Below are positions 8,654 to 18,146 of a DNA stretch of 64,000 bases, in pieces. Positions within the stretch are counted from its first letter, which is position 1, and the number at the start of each line of letters is the position of its first letter. The DNA comes from UBA1141 sp963665155. Lineage in GTDB: Bacteria; Chloroflexota; Dehalococcoidia; Lucifugimonadales; UBA3495. The notes under the pieces are model-generated. The model worked only from the letters and a program-made list of their open reading frames with translations, was not told the DNA's origin and did no database searches. The stretch covers positions 248,001 to 312,000 of the forward strand of contig CAXXFI010000001.1 in the NCBI GenBank assembly GCA_963665155.2. Direction: 5' to 3'. A program made the position numbers and the translations under genes.

Positions 8654-11006
8654 TAGGGGCCATCTGTTGGATGGAAACACGTTCTACGGTGGCATCACCC
8701 AGGAAATATTTGAAACGGACGATGCCACCCTTACCAATAACACTTTCAGCGCGTTCTACTATATCTTCGGAGTGAACTACAGCAACGACAACACCTTTTC
8801 CGGCAATACCTTTAGGAAAGGCAACTACTCCGGGGTGACAATAAACAACCCAGTCCGCGGTCAATATAACCCGGATGACCAGATAGCGCGCGTGCATCCG
8901 GTAGACCTCATAACGGGTCATAAGAATGGAAGCCATAACACTTTTACGGGGAACACCTTCTCGGATACTGGTGGCGCGTTAAACGTGGTCACCGGAATAA
9001 ACGACATAGTCGTCACGGGCAATAACTTCAAGAACCTCTTCTCGTCGAGCCCCATTTCCAACGGATCTAACCGCGGCAACGTTTACGACGGCAACTGGTT
9101 CGACACGTTCGATGAACCGGCGGAAGGTTGTGACGACGATGGGAACGGCGTCTGCGTCCAGGATTTCATCATTAACAGTCTCACCGACGACGCAAACCCG
9201 CTCACCTCTGAGATCGGCGGAGTCCCGGTGCCAGCCACCGCCCTCACCAGCTGCTCCGCAATCCTCGAGGCCGACGGCTCCACCGGCGACGGCATGTATT
9301 GGATCGATCCGAGCCAGAACGGCGATCTTGTTAACGTCTACTGTGACATGACCACGGCTGGTGGTGGATGGACGCTCGCCGGCTATGGCGAGGATGCCAA
9401 TCTGGGTACTCATACTTTTGATTACGGCAGGCTTGGTGTTAAAAACCTGACCAAGGCCACCGCCGGCTACGATCCTCTAGAACGATGGGGGAGGGCCCAC
9501 ATAAATTCTCTCGACCTCGCTCGCGGGAGCGCCGAAGTCGCCTTGTCTTGGTCTGAACGTGGTCTGCCCGCAGGCAACATACAGTCCTATGGCGAAGCAG
9601 TAAGCTTTGCGATTCCCGATCCCGCAAATCAGGGCCTTAACCCAACCTCCCTCTTTAGAAGTAATTGCGGCGATGGAAATTGGACATTGGTCGACGTTAA
9701 CCGGCTCGTCCGATCTCCCGACCCAAATAATTTACGCGATCTGCCGGACCAAATGTACACGAGGACCAATAGCCTAGGAGTGGGCTCCGGTGGGCCCGCA
9801 ACCGCACCGTATGTGGCCTATGGACTGGTCGCTCCACCTGACACCGTTGCCAACCCTGACATCGTCTTTTGCGACTGGAATATCGGTGATAATAATAAGC
9901 TAGCGGGATTCAAAATTACCGAACTTGAACCAGGTGAAGATCCTTTCACACGTGAACGAGTGGGTACAAAATACAAGGCCGTCTATCTTGGGATCAACGC
10001 CAATAACTGGAATAGAGGAGTCGTATCCGAGCCCGGCGGCCTTGTGTTCGGCTGTAGTAATGTTCGTAGCTGCGAGAACTTCGTAGTTCCCAGTACTATG
10101 GGCATCTGGTTCCGTGGAGCCCCAGCCGTAGACAACCCGCCCACGCTTAACCTGCCTGCCGACATAACCGGCGTCGAAGCCACCGGTCTTGGAGAAGCGG
10201 CGGTCGACTTTACGGCCACAGCCACCGATGATGAAGACGGAGGCCCATTCAACGCGAGTTGTAGCCCAGCCTCCGGCGACATTTTCGCTCTCGGCACCAA
10301 GCAGGTAGATTGCTCGTATACGGACACCGGGAGCAACACCGTTCTTGGCAGCTTTAATGTGACGGTGGTGGACAGTGTAGCGCCGGAAATTTCAGTGCCT
10401 GGCGACTTCACCGTCGTGGCCACCAGCTTGGCAGGGGCCGTGGTAAACTTTTCAGCGTCCGCGACGGACGATGTGGGTGTGGTTAGCTTCAGTTGTCTGC
10501 CAGCGTCCGGCATCCTATTCGCTATCGGAGACAAACTGGTCGTCTGTAACGCCTCGGACGCTGCGCCCAACCCCAGCCAGGCCAGCTTCACGGTAACCGT
10601 GGAGTTGTTGAACGTGGCGTTCGATATTCAGTCCGGTAAGCTGAATCTGGGCAAGAATGGCGTTCTGCCCATCGTGATACCCGGTTCCATCGACCTGGAC
10701 GTGAGAGAGATTAACGTCGGCAGCCTCGACTTGAACGGCGCAGGCGCTGCTCACGCGGGCCACATCGACGACGTTGATGGCGACGAGTTCGACGACTTGG
10801 TGTTGCACTTCTCGGTGCCTGACCTGATAATCGACCCCTCGCCAGCGGACGGAGAGCCGGTGACCCTCACCCTAACCGGTGAGCTAAATAACGGCACCCC
10901 ATTTGAAGGGACCGACTCGGTCACGGTGAAGGTCCCGAATGAGAATTCAAATGCAGATTCAAACCCGAATTCCAATAACAAAGGCGGAAAGGGAAAGGCG
11001 AAATAA
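8634..11006 (+). CDS. N-terminally truncated beta-helix / fibrinogen-like / HYR surface protein
   Basis: Residues about 10-165 contain Asn-rich parallel beta-helix repeats (NTFSGNTF, NTFTGNTFSDTGG, NNFKNLF). A fibrinogen C-terminal-like segment follows (about 205-250: SCSAILEADG, VYCDMTTAGGGWTLAGYGED), then two HYR domains (about 500-585 and 587-670; the VPGDFTVVATS...FTVTV pattern) and a C-terminal domain with an acidic DDVDGDEFDDLVLHF Ca-type loop and a Lys/Asn-rich tail. The first codons come from the MITE, no signal peptide remains and upstream sequence is transposon, so the gene has lost its 5' end. The intact protein was probably secreted and adhesive or carbohydrate-binding. Confidence 0.7.
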   Translation: MIRRCNIRGHLLDGNTFYGGITQEIFETDDATLTNNTFSAFYYIFGVNYSNDNTFSGNTFRKGNYSGVTINNPVRGQYNPDDQIARVHPVDLITGHKNGSHNTFTGNTFSDTGGALNVVTGINDIVVTGNNFKNLFSSSPISNGSNRGNVYDGNWFDTFDEPAEGCDDDGNGVCVQDFIINSLTDDANPLTSEIGGVPVPATALTSCSAILEADGSTGDGMYWIDPSQNGDLVNVYCDMTTAGGGWTLAGYGEDANLGTHTFDYGRLGVKNLTKATAGYDPLERWGRAHINSLDLARGSAEVALSWSERGLPAGNIQSYGEAVSFAIPDPANQGLNPTSLFRSNCGDGNWTLVDVNRLVRSPDPNNLRDLPDQMYTRTNSLGVGSGGPATAPYVAYGLVAPPDTVANPDIVFCDWNIGDNNKLAGFKITELEPGEDPFTRERVGTKYKAVYLGINANNWNRGVVSEPGGLVFGCSNVRSCENFVVPSTMGIWFRGAPAVDNPPTLNLPADITGVEATGLGEAAVDFTATATDDEDGGPFNASCSPASGDIFALGTKQVDCSYTDTGSNTVLGSFNVTVVDSVAPEISVPGDFTVVATSLAGAVVNFSASATDDVGVVSFSCLPASGILFAIGDKLVVCNASDAAPNPSQASFTVTVELLNVAFDIQSGKLNLGKNGVLPIVIPGSIDLDVREINVGSLDLNGAGAAHAGHIDDVDGDEFDDLVLHFSVPDLIIDPSPADGEPVTLTLTGELNNGTPFEGTDSVTVKVPNENSNADSNPNSNNKGGKGKAK

Positions 11007-11044
11007 CCGACCCCTTGAAGCTCAACTTGCCCGTGGCGCCCGAG

Positions 11045-11077
11045 CAACAGCCCCCTCTTTCGAAGGGGCTGTTGCTT
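11045..11077 (+). terminator. Intrinsic terminator after the HYR protein
   Basis: CAACAGCCCC pairs with GGGGCTGTTG across a ~10-nt loop, followed by CTTT. It lies 39 bp after the stop of the surface-protein gene. Confidence 0.75.
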
Positions 11078-11079
11078 TG

Positions 11080-11640
11080 ATGCCTTGCGTTGAGCGCATT
11101 TGGCTGCCCCGGAACCCAGGGCATGTCCGCTCCCTGCGTCTGTGCCGGCTGCCACATCTAGATCCAGTTAGCTTAAATCAGGCTTCTAATTTCCCACCCA
11201 CCCAGAACAGCTAACCTGGCATAGCATTACGGCAACCATCACCTTCCAGAATGAATGCACCACATGACCGCCCGCAACGGGACAATCAAACGCTGGTCAA
11301 CGGCAGTCAATCCAGGTCGTTGGTAATCTGCGCCGGTGATATACTTGAAACCGGTCTGCGACAGGCAACTCGGCGAGTGATAGCTTTGTCCGCATCTCCT
11401 GTTGGAATCATTGACAGCCAATAGCTCAAATTGCCCCAAAATGCGGATTGGGTTGCTTTTGGCACAGCTAGGGCCATTACTTAGACGCGGTTCGTTCCAT
11501 CGGCGTTGGGAAATCGCTGATTTAGCCGTGCCTGGGCACAACTTCAGCATGTTCGGCAACTACTATTCGATGCGCTCAGTTGAATTAAACGGGCTGCGTC
11601 GTCCCGACCACTATTACATACCTGACGAGGGGTAGAAAAT
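11080..11640. other. Intergenic region, no gene recognised
   Basis: 560 bp between the terminator and the mutase gene. Short open frames exist on both strands but show no recognisable family. Presumably contains the mutase promoter; no convincing -35/-10 pair or riboswitch was identified by eye. Confidence 0.4.
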
Positions 11641-13269
11641 ATGACGGTTAACCCGGGTGGACCAGAACAGAATCAGCATCGGACCCTCTCCGGCCTAGAG
11701 GTAAAAGAGCTTTATACCCAGGCCGACGTCGAGGGTTTTGACTACGACCGGGATTTGGGAGTGCCCGGGGCTTACCCCTTTACCCGAGGACCCTACTCCA
11801 ATATGTACCGGGGCCGCTTATGGACCCGTCGTCAAATCGCTGGGTTCGGCACTCCTCAGGCGACTAATCAGCGCTACCGATTTCTATTGGAGCACGGGCA
11901 GACCGGCATCAGCACCGACTTCGACCATCCTACCTTGACCGGCTACGATTCCGACCACGAGTTGGCCGAAGGGGAAGTCGGCCGGTTGGGCGTGGCCATA
12001 GACACCATTCAAGATGTGGAGGATCTGTTTGATGGCATCGACCTGGAAAAAGCCAGCGTGTCTCTGACCATCAACCATCCTGCAATCACAATCTTGAGTA
12101 TGTTCCTGGCCACCGCCCGGCAGCGGGGAGTGGCCTGGGAATCCCTGAGGGGCACCACTCAGAACGACTCGCTGAAAGAGTTCCATGGGCAGAAAACCTT
12201 CGCATTGGGGCCGGGGCCTTCGTTAAAGCTGACCACCGACATAATCGAGTTCTGCACCCGCAACGTGCCCAACTGGTACACTGTGTCCATTTCCGGATAC
12301 CACACACGGGAATCGGGTTCCGACGCCGTGCAAGAACTGGCCTTTACCATAGCCCAAGGCATGACCTACGTAGAATCCACCCTGAAGCGGGGCCTGCCAG
12401 TCGATAGCTTTGCCCCCCGTCTGTCCTTTTTCTTCGGTTGCCACAACGATTTTTTTGAGGAGATAGCCAAGTTCCGGGCGGCGCGGCGCATGTGGGCCCG
12501 TGTGATGAAAGAACGCTATGGTGCCACCCAGCCCGAGTCCATGAGGTTACGCTTTCACACCCAGACTTTGGGTTCGACCCTGATGCGGCAAGACCCGCAG
12601 AACAACATTGTTCGTGGTGCCTTACAAGCTTTGGCAGCGGTTTTGGGAGGTACCCAGTCCCTGCATGTCAGCGGCTTCGACGAGGCGTTCGACATCCCCT
12701 CCGAGGAGGCGATGCGCATGTCACTGGCCACCCAATTAATCTTGGCCCACGAATCGGGAGTCCCCAGCACCGCCGACCCTCTGGGAGGGTCCATGTTCCT
12801 GGAATCTCTGACCAACTCCATGGAGGAAGCGGCCTGGGACTACATCAAGAAGATCGAAGACCTGGGAGGCGGAACGCTATACGATGGTATGTTGCAGGCA
12901 ATCGAAACCGGATATATCGAGCGGGAGATTGCCAGGTCTTCCTACGAGTACCAGCAGCGCATAGAAAGCAGCGACCAAGTGGTGGTGGGGCTTAACCAAT
13001 ATCAGTCGGAAAATAATCAGCGCCTTGAGTTGTTTCAGTTCAACCCAGAGGAAGAGGACTGGCAAAAGCAAAGGCTGGCCGATGTAAAGAACTCCAGAAG
13101 CCAGAGCCAGGTGTCGGAATCCCTGAGTGCATTGACTAAGGGCGCCCAGAAGGACGAAAACCTGATGCCCCTAGTCATGGCGGCAGTGGAATCCTCCGCC
13201 ACCGAGGGCGAGGTTATGGGAGCGCTGCGGGATGTGTACGGCGAGTACGTGGACCCGGGAGTGTTTTAG
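11641..13269 (+). CDS. hcmA: B12-dependent acyl-CoA mutase large subunit, 2-hydroxyisobutyryl-CoA mutase-like
   Basis: 542 residues, the size of stand-alone large subunits of split mutases (HcmA, IcmA, archaeal Mcm) and lacking the B12 domain, which is encoded 3' by the 13582-14010 gene. TIM-barrel motifs: PFTRGPYSNMYRGRLWTRRQ, GYDSDHELAEGEVGRLGVAID, SLTINHPA, and a late THVSGFDEA-type segment (LHVSGFDEAFDIPSEEA). The substrate-pocket position that is Tyr in methylmalonyl-CoA mutase and Phe in isobutyryl-CoA mutase is Ile66 (RRQIAGF), and the position that is Ala in MCM is Asp93 (STDFDHPT). Ile and Asp 27 residues apart is the pair described for 2-hydroxyisobutyryl-CoA mutase (Ile90/Asp117). 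Predicted to isomerise branched and linear 3- or 2-hydroxyacyl-CoA. The MeaB-like chaperone was not seen here. Confidence 0.8.
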   Translation: MTVNPGGPEQNQHRTLSGLEVKELYTQADVEGFDYDRDLGVPGAYPFTRGPYSNMYRGRLWTRRQIAGFGTPQATNQRYRFLLEHGQTGISTDFDHPTLTGYDSDHELAEGEVGRLGVAIDTIQDVEDLFDGIDLEKASVSLTINHPAITILSMFLATARQRGVAWESLRGTTQNDSLKEFHGQKTFALGPGPSLKLTTDIIEFCTRNVPNWYTVSISGYHTRESGSDAVQELAFTIAQGMTYVESTLKRGLPVDSFAPRLSFFFGCHNDFFEEIAKFRAARRMWARVMKERYGATQPESMRLRFHTQTLGSTLMRQDPQNNIVRGALQALAAVLGGTQSLHVSGFDEAFDIPSEEAMRMSLATQLILAHESGVPSTADPLGGSMFLESLTNSMEEAAWDYIKKIEDLGGGTLYDGMLQAIETGYIEREIARSSYEYQQRIESSDQVVVGLNQYQSENNQRLELFQFNPEEEDWQKQRLADVKNSRSQSQVSESLSALTKGAQKDENLMPLVMAAVESSATEGEVMGALRDVYGEYVDPGVF

Positions 13270-13316
13270 GAAAATCCCAACTGGATCCACCTAATACGGA
13301 CGTTTCGGTGCTGAAC

Positions 13317-13601
13317 ATGGAAAACTTCAGCGTTAATATAGATATCAGCAACATCAAAACAGGAGAATCGCGGCAACTACTAGCACGGGTGGACACCGGA
13401 CGCAGCCACATGTTCCTCCCAGCCGAGATCTTCAATCAACTGGGACTTTAAAAGACGCTCGACCAAGTCTTCGAGTCAGTTGACAAAACCTCGGTTCGAC
13501 TCGGCCTAGGGGTGGACCCTATGGGACAGAGGCTCATTGAAGTGGCACTATATGCGGTCACTCCGATTTTAGTAGAGGAAGATGAACACCAAATCGACTA
13601 A
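13317..13601 (+). pseudogene. Retropepsin-like (clan AA) aspartic protease remnant
   Basis: The frame MENFSVNIDISN...LARVDTGRSHMFLPAEIFNQLGL shows the VDTG active-site motif and LP..I...LGL pattern of small bacterial clan AA aspartic proteases. A TAA at 13449-13451 interrupts it, but the same frame continues to LGLGVDPMGQRLIEV, the expected C-terminal motif. The middle of the domain is short or missing, so this is a decayed copy. It lies between the two mutase subunit genes and overlaps the start of the small subunit by 20 bp. Confidence 0.6.
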
Positions 13602-14010
13602 GCAACCCCCCAAAATCCTGCTGGCCAAGCTGGGCTTGGACGGCCACGACCGGGGCGTGAAGGTCATCGCCCGCGCCTTCCGAGACGCTGGCATGGAAGT
13701 TGTTTATATGGGGATGCGTGTGACTCCCGACCAGGTTGCGGTAGCCGCTTTACAAGAGGATGTCGACGTTGTTGGCATCAGCATCCTCTCCGGCGCTCAC
13801 ATGCGGCTGATTCCCCGGCTTATCCAAGCTCTCAAAGGGCGGCAGGCGGAGGACGTGGTGCTGCTGGTTGGCGGCACAATCCCCGAAGACGATGTGGAGC
13901 CGTTACATGACATGGGAGTCGAGGGTGTATTCCCGGTGGGAACTTTCACTCAGACGATGATTGATTTTATTAACTCCAGCGTGGAATCAAGGGAAGCGCG
14001 AAACTTATAA
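13582..14010 (+). CDS. hcmB: B12-binding small subunit of acyl-CoA mutase
   Basis: 142 residues, matching HcmB/IcmB-type cobalamin-binding subunits. Shows the base-off/His-on B12 signature LDGHDRG (DxHxxG, lower axial His), the SILSGAH loop and GGTIPEDD near the end. Pairs with the large subunit encoded upstream to form the adenosylcobalamin-dependent mutase in the cytoplasm. The N-terminal ~10 residues are variable; ATG chosen with GAGGAAG upstream. Confidence 0.85.
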   Translation: MNTKSTKQPPKILLAKLGLDGHDRGVKVIARAFRDAGMEVVYMGMRVTPDQVAVAALQEDVDVVGISILSGAHMRLIPRLIQALKGRQAEDVVLLVGGTIPEDDVEPLHDMGVEGVFPVGTFTQTMIDFINSSVESREARNL

Positions 14011-14206
14011 CATCGCCGAATCGTCGATGACGATCCAGTATTGGCCAGTGTAGCGCCGCCTGATTTCCATGCCTGTTAACGTCATGTTCCGAATTCAATC
14101 TCCAGCCCTAGTCTCCGGGTCCAGACACCGGGCCCAAGCTTCTGACCGAATCTTAATGTCCGGCCTGCAAGCCCCACCAAGTTCCACTTAGTTTTAAGGA
14201 GTAATC

Positions 14207-15616
14207 GTGCCTGAAAATATCCAGTGGCCCCCCCAATACCCCACAAACTACTTCCCCGACGATGATTCGGAGTATTGGTCAAGGGACCTGGAAACCATGC
14301 CGCCGGAACAGCGCGATTCCATAATTCTGGAGAAAGTTCGACAGCAGGTCGCTTATGCCTACCGCAATTCCGGTTTTTACCAGGAGTTCTATCAGGGTGT
14401 TTCCGTTGATCCGGCCTACTTGCGCAGCTTTGAGGAATTGGCCCAACTGCCAATCTTGACGAAAGAGGATATCCGGAAGGAGCAAGAGCAGCACCCGCCG
14501 TATGGCCGGTTCTTGTGCATTCCCGAGGAGCAGATATTTCGGGTCCACGGCACTTCCGGGACCACGGGCAGACCCACGGTGTTTGGCATCGGCAGAGACG
14601 ATTGGACCCGCATAGCCGAAGCCCATGCCCGCATTCTGTGGAGCGCTGGATTACGCCCCCGAGACACAGTGATGGTGGCTGCGGTGTTCAGCTTGTACAT
14701 TGGCAGTTGGGGTGTCCTGGTCGGCGCCGAGCGGCTGGGAGCCGCTTGTTTTCCCTTCGGCAGCGGAGCGCCCGGCCAAACCGAGCGGGCCGCTGAATGG
14801 GCGGCAATGCTAAAGCCCGCTGCCCTGTACGGAACTCCATCCTACGCTCTGTATCTGGCTGAGGTGGCCAAAACCATGGGCTTGGACCCCAGAAAGGACT
14901 TCAACTTCCGGTTCATGTTTTTCTCCGGCGAACCTGGCGCCAGCGTACCCGCCACCCGCAAGCTGATTGAAGACACCTTCGGCTGCTACATTGTGGATAT
15001 GGGCACCATGGCCGAGATGACGCCTTGGATGTCCAGTTCCGGTTGCCGCCATTTAGACCAAGGGATGCACCTATGGCAGGACCTGGTCTACACGGAAATG
15101 GTGGACCCCCAATCGCATGCGCTCATCCCATTGGGATCGGAGGGGGTGCCGGTATACACCCACCTGGAACGCACCTCCCAGCCTATGATCCGCTACTGGT
15201 CGGGTGACGTTGCCCGGTGGGATATGATCGACTGCCCTTGCGGCAGAACCTATCCCACTCTGCCATTGGGTATTTACGGACGGACCGATGACATGATCAT
15301 CGTTCGCGGTCAGAATATTTTCCCTTCGCGCATTGAGGACATCCTCCGTTCCATGAAGGAGTTTGGCGGGGAGTTCCGGTTGGTGCTGGAGCGAGACCCA
15401 GGCCAGATGGACCGGCTGACCATTCAGACCGAGGTGGAAGAAAACTCCTTTGGGAGCAGGGAAAACGACCCGGCGGCCCTGGAGCCGCTGCGGGAGAAGA
15501 TCGCTGGGGAAATCCGCCGGGGAATAGGCGTGGGAGTTGCTGTGGAGCTAAAGCCCCCTGGCGAATTCGAGCGAACCCAATTCAAGGCCCGCCGCATCAT
15601 AGACCTCAGGAAGTAG
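14207..15616 (+). CDS. Phenylacetate-CoA-ligase-like acyl-CoA synthetase
   Basis: 469 residues, GTG start with SD AAGGAG. An AMP-binding adenylate-forming enzyme of the PaaK type: P-loop HGTSGTTGRPTVFG (about residue 115), FFSGEPGAS, the hinge and A8 region YGRTDDMIIVRGQNIFP, and a C-terminal lid domain ending FKARRIIDLRK. Converts a carboxylic acid, ATP and CoA to the acyl-CoA. Directly follows the mutase subunits in the same direction; a CoA ligase also accompanies 2-hydroxyisobutyryl-CoA mutase in known operons, so a 2-hydroxyacid substrate is plausible here, though aryl acids cannot be excluded. Confidence 0.8.
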   Translation: MPENIQWPPQYPTNYFPDDDSEYWSRDLETMPPEQRDSIILEKVRQQVAYAYRNSGFYQEFYQGVSVDPAYLRSFEELAQLPILTKEDIRKEQEQHPPYGRFLCIPEEQIFRVHGTSGTTGRPTVFGIGRDDWTRIAEAHARILWSAGLRPRDTVMVAAVFSLYIGSWGVLVGAERLGAACFPFGSGAPGQTERAAEWAAMLKPAALYGTPSYALYLAEVAKTMGLDPRKDFNFRFMFFSGEPGASVPATRKLIEDTFGCYIVDMGTMAEMTPWMSSSGCRHLDQGMHLWQDLVYTEMVDPQSHALIPLGSEGVPVYTHLERTSQPMIRYWSGDVARWDMIDCPCGRTYPTLPLGIYGRTDDMIIVRGQNIFPSRIEDILRSMKEFGGEFRLVLERDPGQMDRLTIQTEVEENSFGSRENDPAALEPLREKIAGEIRRGIGVGVAVELKPPGEFERTQFKARRIIDLRK

Positions 15617-16078
15617 CCGCAATCGCAGTCTTAGCCTCCGTGTCTCAAGCTGCGCCGGATTAGGTTCGGGCGGTACACCAGCGTACCCAGCTAATGCGCG
15701 CCCAATTGCGTAAGAAAGAGACATGTAGGTCGTCGCTTCAAAGTCGGTTTATTTGGTCTTGTGCCGGGTCTTGTGCCGGTCTTGTGAATGAAGCTGCACC
15801 CATCCAACCCTCCTTCTTGTCCGTATTACCAATACGATAGCCGGTTGTCGTCCCTTTATATTGAGACCGTTCTATTGATACCGTACCAACAGGACCGGCG
15901 GATTATCTTTGCTGATGGTCCATCTAATTCTTACGGCCAAGCCTCGGCAACCCATTTCCCGATAGCACGGGTTAATTGACCCAACTAGACTATCCGTAGA
16001 GCGCGGCAACGAAGGATCCGCTGACAACATTGGCGACTTTAGGTCAACTATCCTATCGAGACCTCCGCGGAGATTATT
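15617..16078. other. Intergenic region with short near-tandem repeats
   Basis: 460 bp without a recognised gene. Around 15760-15787 the motif GTCTTGTGCCG is repeated two and a half times. No RNA gene recognised. Confidence 0.35.
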
Positions 16079-17783
16079 TTGCGCGTAGAAGTACAGCCTG
16101 TGGTTACAATTCGTAGATTAACGATTGGCGACTTCGTTGGAGACTTCGTATGCAGCAAGGGGCTCTGGTTCATTGGTTTAGCCGCCTTGGTGTTCGCATT
16201 GGCCGCATGTTCTTCCTCAGAACCGATTTCAGAGCCCACCACCTTGCCCACTAGCTCGCCCACAGTGGCGGCATCTACCAATAATCCTACTCCGACGACA
16301 GCCCAGACAACTACCCAGAAAACTACCGGCAATGCTGCGACGGTAAAGGCGCCAACAGCCGTTGCCGCTCCGACTCCTGAACGCGACGACAGAGTTGTCT
16401 TTTTGGGTACACCTGACCCAACGTTACCCGATGATCCATCCCAACTGATGAAAGCGACAATCAGTGGGAATGTGGCCGCCATCGCCAGGAAAATGGTCGC
16501 TAGCCAGAACTTGTCATACATCCCCGTGCTCATGGAATACTTGAGGTTTCAGACCAGGGAGGAAGCTACTTACTCGGTAGCCGCATTCATAAACATAATT
16601 TTGGAGGGTCCTGATGACCTTAATCATTCCCCAAGAGAGAACCAACTGGGAGTGGTGGATTGAATGGCTGGGCCAGAACCCTCAGGTACAACCCCCGGAG
16701 GGTTACGCCGGTTGGAAAGGAGATCTGTACTCCTTCGTTGATCCTGGATTGGGCGGTTTCTTTTATGACGGCGTGAAGACAGAGATTAGGCTGGAGGAAG
16801 TCGTTTGGGGAGGCGTGGGCAAGAATGGCATTCCCGACCTGATAAACCCGCCCGTGGTGTCGGCGTCGGAAGCGAGTTACCTAGAACCTGAAGACCGGGT
16901 CTTTGGCGTTTCCATTAACGGCAAGCATCGGGCCTACCCACTACGGATTCTAAACAATCATGAAATGGCCAACGACGTGTTGGGAGGAGTGCCCTTCGCT
17001 CTGGCCTATTGAACCCTTTGCGGTACGGGAATCGTGTATTCCACAGAATTAAACGGCGAAGTGACAGAGTTCGGAACCTCCGGTTGGCTATATTAGAGCA
17101 ATAAGCTGATGTATGACCGGGCCACCAATTCCCTGTGGCATCAATTCTTGGGCGAACCGGTCGTTGGGGAATTGGTAGGCAGCAGCATTACTCTCGACAT
17201 AATCCCAAACACTCTCACAACTTGGGGCGTCTGGGTTTCGGCTCATCCGGACACCACCGTGCTGGATGTCGAGACCGGAGTCTATCCAGCATTCACATAC
17301 CTGCCGGAGTCAGACGGCGCATCGATCTACTCGGCGTACCGGAACAGCGAAACTACCATGTTTCCCGTCCCGGAAAGAAGCGTTGACCTGCCAACAAAAG
17401 CCAGGGTTTTCGGCCTGACGTTCAATGGTCAAGCCAGGGCCTATCCCCAAGAGATTCTGGCCGCGCATCCCGTAATAAACGATTCTCTGGGCGGGGGAGA
17501 CATTGTGATTGTCACTCCGGACGGAGGCGGTTCGCGGGCTTACCAGCGGGATGACAGAATCTTCTTGAACGTCGAGTCTCGGGAGACCCGATCTATGGAG
17601 ACCGGGTCTCCCGAGCTGGTTCTGGTAGACGATAGAGGCATTAGATGGGAGATGGGCGAAGATGCATTGGTAAATACCTCTGACCCCTCAATGCGATTTT
17701 TGCGCCTGCCCGGCCGGTCTTCTTTTTGGTTCGGATGGTATGCTTTCTACCCTGCCACCCAAATCTACGCTGTCGTCCCCTGA
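16079..17783 (+). pseudogene. DUF3179 lipoprotein with UGA at the first CxxC cysteine (candidate selenoprotein; frame damaged)
   Basis: A lipoprotein signal (ALVFALAAC), a Thr/Pro linker and a helical segment occupy 16079-16663. A one-base shift near 16640 leads into the frame starting at 16614 (NWEWWIEWLGQNP...), which carries the DUF3179 domain: GVSINGKHRAYPLRILNNHEM, then ALAY-UGA-TLCGTGIVY and GWLY-TAG-SNKLMYDRATNSLW. The family normally has YCPLCGT-type CxxC here, so the TGA at 17010-17012 replaces the first Cys, giving UxxC. A hairpin sits 15 nt downstream. The TAG at 17094-17096 and the frameshift argue for decay or sequence errors. A second DUF3179-like motif (GLTFNGQARAYPQEIL) follows. 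Function of the family is unknown; it is probably extracytoplasmic and redox-related. Confidence 0.6.
17028..17042 (+). promoter_or_regulatory. bSECIS-like hairpin after the UGA in the DUF3179 gene
   Basis: GGAAU pairs with AUUCC around a CGUGU loop. The loop starts 21 nt after the UGA and has G at its second position, which fits the bacterial SECIS rule (loop 16-37 nt from UGA, G in the first two loop positions). The stem is only 5 bp. Confidence 0.4.
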
Positions 17784-18146
17784 TCTCCTTGGGCATGAGG
17801 GCTTCGATTCACGTTTATTTGGATTGCCGTACTTTGATGTCGACGGGTTGGCGAGACCTTTTATGAATTCGGTAACCCATTAAGTGGGCATGCCGCTCCA
17901 AAGCCGCCTTTCAAAAACTGGTTAACATCCGTCGTGTATCGAATTGACGAACAATGCCCTAGACACTACAATTCCTGCTGACATAACCAGAGATTACTAC
18001 CTGTTAATGTAGCTCGTCTTAATTTAGTTCGTTTTAATGTAGTTCGATTATCAGTCCGGCCGTCTGGGCCGGATCGAATCTACTGCTACCGGCAGCGCAT
18101 ATATCGGCAGCGGCCGCGCCTGGGTTTGGAGTGTAGGGGAGAGGGG
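17784..18146. other. Intergenic region upstream of the PPC/cohesin protein
   Basis: No gene recognised. Contains a three-fold near-repeat of TTAATgTAGyTCG (about 18004-18049). Presumably holds the promoter of the surface-protein gene. Confidence 0.35.

Noticed and set aside
11641..13269. Plain methylmalonyl-CoA mutase
   Set aside because: The substrate-pocket Tyr and Ala are replaced by Ile66 and Asp93, which fits the 2-hydroxyisobutyryl-CoA mutase group better.
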